The position numbers and the translations under genes are program-made. Shown here one piece after another: positions 41,717-53,200 of a stretch of 64,000 nucleotides of DNA; within the stretch, counting starts at the first letter, position 1, and every line of letters begins with the position of its first letter. The notes under the pieces were generated by a model that saw only the letters and a list, made by a program, of their open reading frames with translations, was not told where the DNA came from and did no database searches. Source of the stretch: Bugula neritina. Its lineage: Eukaryota > Bryozoa > Gymnolaemata > Cheilostomatida > Bugulidae. The stretch is from assembly GCA_964035545.1 (NCBI GenBank), contig OZ037766.1, positions 9,433,722 to 9,497,721 on the forward strand. Reading direction: 5' to 3'.

Positions 41717-43017
41717 GGGGTAACGGGGCACAACGGTCATAGGGGTACAAAAAGCCGGCCAAATTGTGAGAGAACTTATTGACTTAGAGTTGTGATTTTT
41801 TTATCATAAAAAGATATTGACGTAATTATTCAGTCTTTGTAGTTTCAACACTTGCGGAACATAAATGTTGAAAAGGCGAGTAAAAAACTGTTTTTACCTA
41901 CTTTTTGTAAATTTTTTAGGATATCGTTAAAGCTTTATAACTTTTTACACCCAAAGGCAAGAAGCCTATATTTTACCAATATTGTTGCCATTGCTTGCCT
42001 CTACATTGCTTAACTAGTATAACAGCAAACACTGAAATAAATTTTCTTTGAGGCACATTTATTTTCAATTTCGCCACGCGGGGCACAATGGGCCAAGCTG
42101 ATTATTGCACCCTGATCACTGTTATTAGTTTGTTTGCCAAAAAAGATGGTTGAAATGTTACTAAAATTTATAGGTATAGCCATTTCTGACCTTTTTGTAA
42201 AATATCAAAGACATCATGATAAGACTACAAAACTACAAGTTGAAGCTCCCCTAATATATACATCTGGTGAGGTTAAAGCTTTGCCATTTTATACATAATA
42301 CAAAACACTCTGCTGTTGCTACTAGTAGGTAGTCATGATAATCATTATATATTACACCATTGAGGGAATATACATGTATTTGGCTAAAATAAATTTTGGT
42401 TTGCTCATTTGCTCCCCCCTCTCCCTTCCGTACTCCAGTCACAAACCTCAGCCATGCATGCACCTCAGCTACAGTTTATACAAAAAAATTCCACTCGAAA
42501 TTTTGTAGTACATATTACTAAAGTTTTTTTTTAATAAACGTTCCTCTGAGGTGAAAATAACAGAACATATTTAGTTCTAAGCAGTAATGATAATGGCACT
42601 GCAGAACCGAGTGACGTGCATTTGATTTTGCCTTCCTCTGCTATCCGTAGTGGCACAAACTGTACAGCTAAAACATGAATTTTGCTGTAGATCTGAAAGA
42701 GTATCTTTATTTATTTGTAATACTAAATAAATAAAGATCATATGTAACAAAATACTCAAAATTTCAATATATTTGTTGTGTCCCACCCAGTGGCCCATTG
42801 TACCCCGGTACCGGGGCACAATGGGCCAATTTTTTCGTCATGAAAATTTCATTATTCTGAAAGTTGTGAGAGAGATAGAAACAACAAACTGGTACCTGTA
42901 ATAGACAACAGATGCAGCATTTAGACTAGAGATTATTGAACTAGTAACTTGAAAAACAGACGAATGAGAGCAACAAATGCAAAATTCGGCCCGTTGTGCC
43001 CCCCCCCCCGTTACCCC
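41717..43017. mobile_element. Non-autonomous TIR DNA transposon, 1.3 kb, class not assigned
   Basis: Left end GGGGTAACGGGGCACAACGG and right end GGCCCGTTGTGCCCC...CGTTACCCC are inverted repeats, the right copy having an expanded C-run. Both ends abut TA (41715-41716 and 43018-43019), consistent with a TA target duplication. The word GGGGCACAA(C/T)GGGCC or its complement recurs inside at 42081 and twice in a 38-base palindrome at 42791-42828, as expected of transposase-binding sites. No transposase frame is present. Confidence 0.75.
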
Positions 43018-43638
43018 TACTATTTAAACATTATATTTTACTCTTGCTATACAGTGTGTACATTTCATGCTTTTACTATATAAATTTATTGTAGACTTCG
43101 CGGTGTTATTTTAATAAAATACATCAGTTAGAATCTAATCCACCAGAAAAAGCTGCATTATCACACAATAAATATCTAGCAACACTGAAGTGCTGCTAGA
43201 AATAAGGATAGCTATTATGAGTTGAAACTGGTCCACCGGTCTGTCTATACCAAATATCTTTCGAATTAGTGTTGCTTTATTGGAGAATCACGTTGAAACA
43301 ACAGTGTCTTCATGCCATCAAGTAGCTTTTGAGTTTAAGCTTATCCAAGAGCTAGCAAGTATAAATTACTAAAATATTTTGCTATTATAAAAGGCATGTG
43401 CTGTAGATAGGATCCAACAAAGTTTATCTCCCATGTTTGAACAAGACCCTAACAGTGTGATAAGGTAGCAATATGATGACTGATAGGCAATGTGCTGCAT
43501 TGCAGAATCAAATGTTTTGGTGTTCAGTAGATTAACTGCTAAAGCTAAAGTACTTTGTAAAAAGGTGCAAGAAGATACAAGAAGGTACCAGAAGGTGCAA
43601 GAAGGTGCAAGAAAAGCTAAAAGTACACATAAAATAAA

Positions 43639-46081
43639 ATGTCTTCTACTGAAAATATTCAGTCTGGCAAGAGAGAAGTCTATCTCAGGTTCTTGTTGGG
43701 AGGTTTATCAAATGGCACCGGCTCAGCAGGTGAAGTTGCATGTGTCCTACCAGTTATTGCTACTATTAATAGATATAGCAATATCAAAAAGCAGTGCATA
43801 TTGTAATGAAAAATATGTATTTTAAAATTATTTAAAAAATTTTTTGCAAGCATATTACATAATAATATAGTTTTAAAACAGTAGTACTATAGTATAAATT
43901 TTTATGCATGCTAAAAAAGCTGTGAGAATTAATATTTAATTGTTGTAGAACCAAATCTTAATTATATTTATTTCACTCACTTCAACCCGTTTTTGAATGG
44001 CTAAATATTAACATATATTATAACATAATGTTATAATAGGTATTAGAGCTCTATGTTTCGCTATGCTACAACGTTGTTATAATAAACCAGATGTATTATA
44101 GCAGCTAGGTATGGGCATAGTTAAAATAGCAAAAACTATGGCTATCACTTCTGTACCTAATTAACCCGTTAGATTGCAGATTGCATAATTTTGTTCAGAA
44201 TTGATTTATTATAGCTATTTAGTAAAATAAAGACTTGGTCTCAACTATATAAACAAATCAAGCATATGATGGCTCCTTATTTTGCATGTACTGCTCAATA
44301 AATAAGACCTCTCTCTGTTACAGTAATGCACCCAATGGACACCATGAAGGTTCGGCTGCAGTTAGACAATGAGCTCTCAGCTAAAACTAATAACATATTT
44401 AAAGATAGATACTACAAAGGAGTGTTTAGAGGTTGTTACAGAGTGATTAGTGAAGAAGGTATTAGGGCTCTGTACAGAGGGTAGTATAGAAGTAATAAAT
44501 ACCCTAGCTGTACCAACAGCTAGTTCAAGAGTAATGATTGCAAGCCTTTTGCACAACGTATCGTATTTTATCATTCAAGTTGCGAAGTGGCTGCGCAGCA
44601 GGTTTTAGCTGGCATACCAAATCTTACGGTAAATCATCTATTATAGAGCTTTTCTTGAGCTGTCCATGACAGTCTTAAACCATGTGGCAAATAACGGAAA
44701 ATTGTCAATCAGCAATATGTCCCTAAACTCAAACTTGTACCACATCTTCATTGATTAAACTGAGATATTCTGCAACCATTTACAAGCTAATGTTGACCCC
44801 TATTCTAAAATTTTAAGAATAAATCTTAATTCATCTGTGGGAGCATCCATTCGCATAATGCAAGGCAATAGAAACGCAGTGCATTACTCTGAACTTTTGA
44901 GAGTGAATCTTCTCCTTGTAGTCTTACTGCTTCCATGCTCCGTGAAATCACATATAGTTCTATAAGAAGTGGCTTCTACGAGCCAATCAAAGTTCTTCTT
45001 GGCGGAACAGACAGACACCACACTTCCATGCATGTAAAGATAGTAGCTGGAGCCACTGCAGGTTAGATACTGTCTTAAATAAAATTATAATCATTAAGAA
45101 AGACAACTCTCAGCATTGCAACATCTTGAACTTTTCAGGATTGCTTGGAAGTGCATTTACAACTCCAACTGATATACTGAAAGTGAGGCTACAAGCAGAT
45201 GGTATTAGAAAGAAGTCGAGATTATACAGAAACACTTTAGACTGTTTTCTACAACTTTATAAGCAGCAAGGGTTTACAGGATTGTTCACTGGAGCTACAC
45301 CCAACATGATGAGAGCTGTTTGTCTTACGTCCATGCAGGTAAAGTAAACTATCTATAACTAGACTACAGTTGCTTGCTAAATATCCATCAGGCAAATGGT
45401 TTGTAAATCATAAATAAATTGTCATTGTTGCAGTTCCCAGTATATGATCACACTAAGCACACTCTACTCAACTACAACATTCTGAATGAAGGCTTCCCTC
45501 TGCACTTGGTGAGCTCAGTGACAGCAGGGCTGGCAGCAGCTGTGGCCAGTAATCCTCTCGACACCATCAAAGCCAGAATAATGAATCAGAGACCAGCAGG
45601 TAGGAGGGTTGAATATCAGGGTTTGATATGACCATGCATTCCCAATGAATTCCCAATCTGATTGAATTATGAGAGTTGATTTTTCACTTGATACATGGAG
45701 ACAGGTCAATGAATGAAACCACAGTCATAAGTTGGGGTAAACCCGAACTACAAATCAATCCTTATGAGCATCTGTACTTTCTACAGAAATGGGTTGTAAA
45801 AAAATAATTAATAATAGTTATAATATCTCTTAAATTTCCTTATAGACAATTTGTTCACATGTTTTATGAAAGGTAATTTAAAATGAAAGTTACTATTTAA
45901 TTTTTCAGATCGAAAGTATATATCACCTGTGGATGTCTTTGTAAAAACATTGAAGGCTGAAGGACCTCTGGCTTTTTTTAAAGGAACTACAGCAAGTTGG
46001 GCGAGACTTGGTCCAGGATTCTGTATCTGCTTTTCTGTGTATGAAAAGCTGAGAGTTTTGTGCAATGTGGACCCAATTTAA
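43639..46081 (+). CDS. SLC25 mitochondrial carrier, copy 1 (UCP-like)
   Basis: Six exons: 43639-43729, 44324-44480, 44922-45061, 45139-45338, 45434-45599, 45909-46081 (TAA); phases match and give 308 residues, the usual carrier length. Three carrier repeats each keep the P-x-[DE]-x-x-[KR] signature: PMDTMK (P34), PTDILK (P139), PLDTIK (P237). The third-repeat RIMNQR and C-terminal YEKLRVLCNVDPI are most like the UCP4/UCP5 (SLC25A27/A14/A30) branch, so an anion or proton carrier of the inner mitochondrial membrane is likely; substrate cannot be read from sequence. A short GAAGGTGCAA-type repeat (43563-43616) lies just before the ATG. A second copy follows head to tail. The final repeat keeps W-x-RLGP. 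Confidence 0.9.
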
Positions 46082-46716
46082 CAGTAGCTAGGAAATAGGT
46101 TGTGCTGTAACAGCATTCAAACTCATCGCCAGTGTTAGAATTAGTAGTAAAGCTGCTTGTAAAGCTGCTTGTAAAATTTTAGCCTTTATAACTTTTGTAC
46201 ACATTTATAAATATATAATACGTTTTTATTTAAAAAGTATAGACTGTTATAAATATACTTATAAAAACAGCTCCTGACTTGGTATAGTTTTAAAAGTTCA
46301 TAATTTGATCCTGTTGGATGCAGTTGTCAACAGCATTATAGTTGCTTATTCACACAGGCTGTAATATAAAACATAAAGATTTGAATTTGGGAGATATTAT
46401 TCAGGGAAAAGGCTATAAGGACAGCATATTACATTTACTAGATCTAGTTTTAATTCAAATGTAAACAGTATATTGGCAGACTGGCTGCAGCAAGCAAAAT
46501 ATAGCAGTCATTTATAATAATAATAATATATTACATAAATCAGATCAAATTGGGCCAGTCACTATACAGAGATGTTTTTTTTTGTATTGGGGCATGCTTT
46601 ATCAACTTGTACTAATATAGTATATTTGTATTTTAAAAGGTTTGAAATAATTATGCAATACTCAAAAAAATATATATAGACCCTAAATTAAATATCTGAA
46701 AGCTTTACTATTTTTC

Positions 46717-46720
<4 letters not shown>
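46082..46720. other. Spacer after carrier copy 1
   Basis: AT-rich, no gene. No canonical AATAAA close to the stop; ATATAATA-type variants occur around 46210. Confidence 0.4.

Positions 46721-46782
<62 letters not shown>
46721..46782. repeat. (TA)n microsatellite, 62 bp
   Basis: Thirty-one TA units without interruption, between the two carrier genes. Confidence 0.97.
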
Positions 46783-46784
<2 letters not shown>

Positions 46785-46881
46785 GACAATTTTATCTGAC
46801 GAGTGCACATCGTTTTGTGTACGAAACTAATAGTAATAAATGTCATTATATTAGTCAAATCTCATTTCATTTCTTCTAATA

Positions 46882-47014
<133 letters not shown>

Positions 47015-47218
47015 CTGATCATTAATTTAAAAATACTATAAACTCGTATTATACACTGGACTACAAATGGCCAAGGTTGCGCTAGCAGAAAAATTGTTTG
47101 CAGATAAAAAAAAGATAAGCAGGGGTGTTGAAGATAATAACAAACGAGACTGGTCATATGAACCACTACTCGGGGTTATTTTTAATAGAAAGTAAAATTG
47201 CGTTAAAAATAGTAAAGT

Positions 47219-50200
47219 ATGACTTCCCGTGGTGGAACTATTCAGTCTGACAGGAGAGAGGTTTTATTGAGGTTTTTACTGGGTGGAATATCTAGCAATA
47301 TAGCGTCAGCATGTAAGTATTCTGTCAGCAGATAAGTATTCTGTCAGTAAGTATTGGTGCAACTATTCTTAGAAGTCTAACAATAAGGATTTGGTTAAAA
47401 GATCTTTACTTGGAATATTTGAATTAAAAGCATTTGTATCATCAAATCGGTACAATTTGAAAGGCTGTCAAACCAAGTCCAACAGGAGAGGGGTAATGCA
47501 ACGGCCAAGCAAGCTACATGTATACACCACAATCATCAATACAGGAGCCGATATGTTGAAATTATTCCTAGCTGTCTTCCAATGTTTTAATTTATTGTAT
47601 CATATACTTGATTTCTGCTCATAACTGTAATGCAGATTGCTGATGTTGGCAATTATGGGTTACCATCTGTAAAGGATCTAACAAAGAAGCATGATAGCCC
47701 TTGTTACAAATACCACTAGAACTTTTATTTTTAGCTTTTAATGGTGATATTTGTTATTATTAGATAGTTCATTCTCCTGTGCAGCAGTCAGCTGCCTAAT
47801 AATAGGTAAAGCCTAACCGCCACCTTTGTTGAAGTCAGCTTTTAGGGTTTGACAGGAACTGATCCATCTTCCTTTATGAGGTCATTACATGTGCCCCATA
47901 GTTAGCTGACCCTAATTATAGCTAAATTTAGATGTAATTACCTTTTCTTTGTGATTGCCCTGGTATTTAAGGCAGCATTGAAACTCCAAAAAGACAGTCA
48001 CTCATGTAGCCTAAGCTGAGCTACTTATTTTGTTAAGTTAAGTGACAAAGAGCTAAATTTTGAAGATATTATAGCAAGCTCGTCAAGAGAATAAAGGTAT
48101 TTTATTATTATTCTTTGCTATTTTTAACTTGATAATGCTTTATGTCTTTTATTACAATTTTTATTGCTGTTATATTTTAATATTATATCGTGATGTTTGC
48201 TGGTATTTGAACAACTGTATTGTATGAGTTTTAGCACACCTATATGTATTCTTTATGTTACTTGTAGTTTTTACGATTTAGAAGAAAATTAATAAAAGTG
48301 AGAGATTTGTTAAAACTTCTTCTCAGTCCGTACCAAAACCATTTTTGTGGCGAGACCTTGCTCAACAGTAAAAACTTTATCTAAAGTGGTGAAGCAGTAA
48401 AGCGCTGCTTCCAAGTGGTGGTGAGAGAATAAAGATTCCTTTCCAAGTGGTTGTGAGAGTCGGCAGTGAAGTCCTCGTCTCCAACTAGAGATAGCAGTCC
48501 GTCAAGTTCCATTTCGCAGCATTTTCCCTACTACCTACCCACTCCTTTCCAAGAAGTCGTACCTTCAGCCAAGAGGACAATTTCAGCATTAACATTTCAT
48601 TTGGAATTAATTGAAACCTCCATTCATTCCGGAAGTAGAAGAAGGGGTGAGCAATTATATTCTTAAATACCAGGCAATCTAGGGCTTATATAGTAACTTA
48701 GTATAGGAGTATTATTTGGTCCCTTTGTTGTATTGCATGTGATGACCTTGCATTGAGGGTGAGGTCGGTTCCTTGTTAATTGTTGAAATTAATTAGTTGG
48801 CATTTTCTGGTGGTGTTAGGTTGATGAATTCATAGGTTAGGAAAATTGCTTAGTAATTACTTGACAAATTAGTTGTAACGTTTTAAGTGGTGTTTGAAAC
48901 AAAAATCATGTCTTCTATACATAGTGGTAGCCGTATTTCTGAAACTAGGAAAAGTAGCAGAACTAGGGGTTTATCTGAAAAGGCTCAAGAAAATGAGCTG
49001 GTAAAAGGATTAAAGTCTGTAAATTCTTGTATCCGTAAATTTAACAAGCTGTTGAAAAGTCAACCAGTTAATAATCCAGAAAATATTTCTGAGATGCAAA
49101 GCGCAGTTTTAGAAGTTCAAACCGAGCTGCATGTTCTTGGCAATTTACCAACTAGCAGTAGTAGTGAAGATCTTAGTGAGGTAGCTAAGCAAGTAGAAAC
49201 AATGGCTAAAGTTCTTGAATCTATGCAAAAAGGTACTGAAATTGATCAAGGGCAACACAGTGCCTCACCTCCTCTTGAAGTTCAAAGCCCTAAGCATTCA
49301 ACTAAGGCTAGTAGCATTTCCGCTAAAAGTAATAGGTCAATTCGAGTGGTTAAGAATAAACTTGCAGCAGCAAATGTTGATATAGAGTTAGAAACTTTAA
49401 GAAAGCAAGCACAGTTGAAAGCACAAATAGATGCAATGCAATTAGAATTGCAAGCTAGCGAATTAGAAGCTAAAAAGCAAAGAATTATGGTTAGGCGTGA
49501 CGTATTAGAAGAATATGATGTAGATGAGAGGGAGGAAATAGAAGACGCTCTTGATGTAATTTCTTTGCATGGCGACCCAATCATTCCTCCTCTCGAAAGA
49601 GTAGCTGTAGGTGAAAATTTGAATGTTATAGCACCTAGTTTAAACAATGAGCATCCAGCAATAGGTAACGGGCAGTCTTTGAGCAGTAACAATATCAGTG
49701 ATATACATGTCCTTGCAGATTCTATAACTAAAGCTATGCATGTAAATCGTCTCCCCATACCTGAACCACCAGTTTTCTGTGGCAACCCTCTTGAGTATGC
49801 TGATTGGGAAATTTCCCTTAGAACTCTTATTGAGAGAACTAATATTCCTGAATCTGATAGAATTCATTATTTGAAAAAATATGTGGGAGGTAGTGCAAGG
49901 GAGGCAATTAGTGGATATTTCCTACTAAATTGTGATGATGCATATTGTAAGGCAAAGGAAATTTTACGTGAACGTTTTGGTTCTAGCTATACAGTAGCTG
50001 AATCCTTTAGAACAAAACTAAATAATTGGCCTAAGATCAAACCTCATGACAGAATTTCTATTCAGAAATATTCAGATTTCTTGTGCCAATGTGAAGCTGC
50101 CATGCTTAGATTTGATGAGTTAAATATTCTCAATGATTCCCAGCAAAATAAATCCATGTATGAAAAACTTCCTGACTGGATGTCAAGTAGGTGGAAAAGG

Positions 50201-53200
50201 AAGTTAACGCAATTTAGAAAGGCAAATGGTGCTTATCCAAAGTTTGGCTTGTTTGTAGAGTTTGTAAAAACTGAATCTGATATTATTAATGACCCTGTGA
50301 CAGCTAGTGTGGACCATGCTGATAGGATAGATGCTAAAAGACCAATAAGCAGCAGTTATAGTAAACCAGTGGCTAACACACGTGTAACTTCTCTTACATC
50401 AAGCAAGCACTGTATATTTTGTGACATGAGTAACCACGAAATTGATGAATGCTTCAAGTTTGGCAAGTTGTCAGTACATGAAAGAAAGCAGTATGCAAGT
50501 AGATATAGGCTTTGTTTTCAATGCCTTAAGGCAAATCACATCAAGGCTCAATGCAACAAAGTATGTATCTGCAAAAAATGCCAAGGCAAGCACCCCACTA
50601 GCATGCATTATGGTAGCACACGTGACAATGCAGGGAATATTGGAAGGTCTCTGTCTAATAGTGGAAGTTATACCCAAAATGATGGTCATTATAGTAGCAA
50701 AGTTACTAGCAAAAGCAGTGTAACCAATGATAAAGGAAATGTAGCATCAAACATAGATAGTGCTAGCAATGCAAACAACTGTAGTACTGTAAGAGCTAAT
50801 TCTGGCCTGAGTTCCATGGTAGTGCCAGTCTGGCTGTGTGATGCAAGTGCACCCGAAAAGGAAATCTTGGTATATGCTATGCTTGATACCATGTCTGACA
50901 CTACCTTTATTACAACTCAAGCAGCAGATTGTTTAAATGCACCAGGTGAAGCAACCTCATTAAAACTTACAACTATGAATGGCACTAAAAGCTCAAATGA
51001 ATGCTGTAGGTACAGTGGTTTGATGGTTCGTGGGTATAACAATGCTGACAAAATAGCTATTCCTTGTGCATATTCAACTAAAGTTATTCCCCTTGACAAG
51101 TCACATATTCCATCTGCCAAAGTAGCAAATGCATGGCCTCATTTGCAGCAAATAGCACATGAATTCCCAAGTCTTGAAAATGTACCAGTTTCTATGCTAA
51201 TTGGTTATGATGTGTCTAAAGCACTTATGCCACAGCAGTTAATAGTAGGATCTCATGACACTGACCCATTTGCTGTTAGAACACCTCTAGGGTGGTGCAT
51301 TGTGGGAAATACCAGCTACCCTGGCAGTAAGCAATTTAGCACGTGCTGTAGGACAGTAACCTTGACCAATGAGCATGCATGCAAAAATGAACAGACAGCT
51401 GTAACCTTTGATTGTGCTACTGCAAACTCAAGCAAGCAAATATTGCCTCAAAATGTACTTGAATTGCTACAGCAAGACTTCATGGAAAATCAAACTAGAG
51501 CATGCACAACTATGTCACAAGAAGATAAGCTATTTGTTTCCAAATTAGAAGCAGGTATTGAGCAAAATGAAGGGGGTTATATCACCATGCCTTTGCCATT
51601 TAAAACTGATGCCAAGCCCTACCTACCCAATAACCGCTTGATGGCTGAAAAGCGACTTGAGTCACTTAAGACTAAACTTAGCAAGAATGAGCACTTGAAG
51701 CAGGATTATTTAAAATTCATGAATGACGTAATTGATGCTGGTGATGCTGAGCTAGTGCCAGAGTGTGAAAAATCTTAAAACAACAGTACATGGTACATAC
51801 CACATTTTGGTGTCTATCATCCCAAAAAACCAGAGAAAATCCGAGTGGTTTTTGATTGTAGTGCTAAATATGCAAACTTGTCTCTCAATGACCATCTTAT
51901 TCAGGGCCCTGACCTAATGAATAGGCTGGTAGGTGTTCTACACAGATTTAGAAAAGGCCAAGTAGGGATTATGTGCGACATACAGAAAATGTTTCACATG
52001 TTCAAAGTTCACAAAAATGACAGAGACTACCTTCGGTTTTTATGGTACACTGATGCTAGTTTAACAAAAGTAGCAGAGTACAGAATGACTGTACATTTGT
52101 TTGGTGCGACATCTTCACCAGGATGCGCCACCTTTGGTTTACGTTACTTGGCAAATAAAAATCACGATGCAAACGATGAACACAGTGTTAGAGCTAAAGA
52201 TTTTATAATCAATGATTTCTATGTTGATGATGGATTATTGAGCTTAAATTCAGTAACAGACATGGCCAATGTAATTTCTCAAGCAGTGGATCTTTGCAAA
52301 ACAGGAAATATTAGGTTGCATAAGTTTGTAAGCAACAGTACACAGCTCCTAGATACAATACCAAATTCAGAAAAAGCTGAAACAATTAAGGACTTGAATT
52401 TGAACACAGGCAACAGTGTTCTGCCCATGGAAAGAGCATTAGGCATTAAATGGTGCACGCAGTCTGACAATTTTAAATTCTCAATGAATCTCAAACAAAT
52501 CGAGCCAGCTACAAAGCGTAGAATTTTGTCAACAGTAGCATCTTTATTTGACCCTCTAGGCTTCTTATCTCCTTTCATACTGTGTGGCAAAAAGATTTTG
52601 CAATCTATATGTAAAGATGGGACAACATGGGATGCCCCAGTAAATGAAGATGTTAGTGCTCAGTGGCTCTCCTGGAAACATGAATTTAACATGCTAGACA
52701 ATGTAGCAATACCTAGATGCATATATCCTGCTAATTTTGATACAATTGTGAAAATTGAGCTGCATCACTTTTCAGATGCTAGTGCAATAGGTTATGGTCA
52801 ATGCTCCTATATCAGACTTGTAAACAACCATGGTGATGTTCATGTTGCTTTGCTTAGCGCTAAATCCAGAGTAATTCCATTGAATAAGTCAGTAACCATA
52901 CCTCGGGCTAAACTACAAGCAGCTGTAATGTCTGCAAAATTGGCTGATTCTCTTAAAGCAGATCTTAAAATTGAAAATATCACAGATGAAATATTTTGGA
53001 CAGATTCAAAAGTTGTTCTAGGCTACATAACCAATGAGGTAAAGAGGTTTCATGTTTATGTTGCAAATAGAGTGCAACAAATTAGAGATCTTAGTACACC
53101 TAACCAATGGCAGTACATTAACACACAATCTAACCCAGCTGATATAGCATCTAGGGGAATTTCATCTATTGCCAAGTTGCTAGATTCCTGTTGGTTCAAT

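Noticed and set aside
49282-49867. Minus-strand frames inside the BEL element
   Set aside because: Shadows of the Gag frame, no recognisable product.
50880-50910. Treating LDTMSD as proof of a dead protease
   Set aside because: BEL-type proteases vary at the residue after the catalytic D-T, so the missing glycine alone is not evidence of inactivation.
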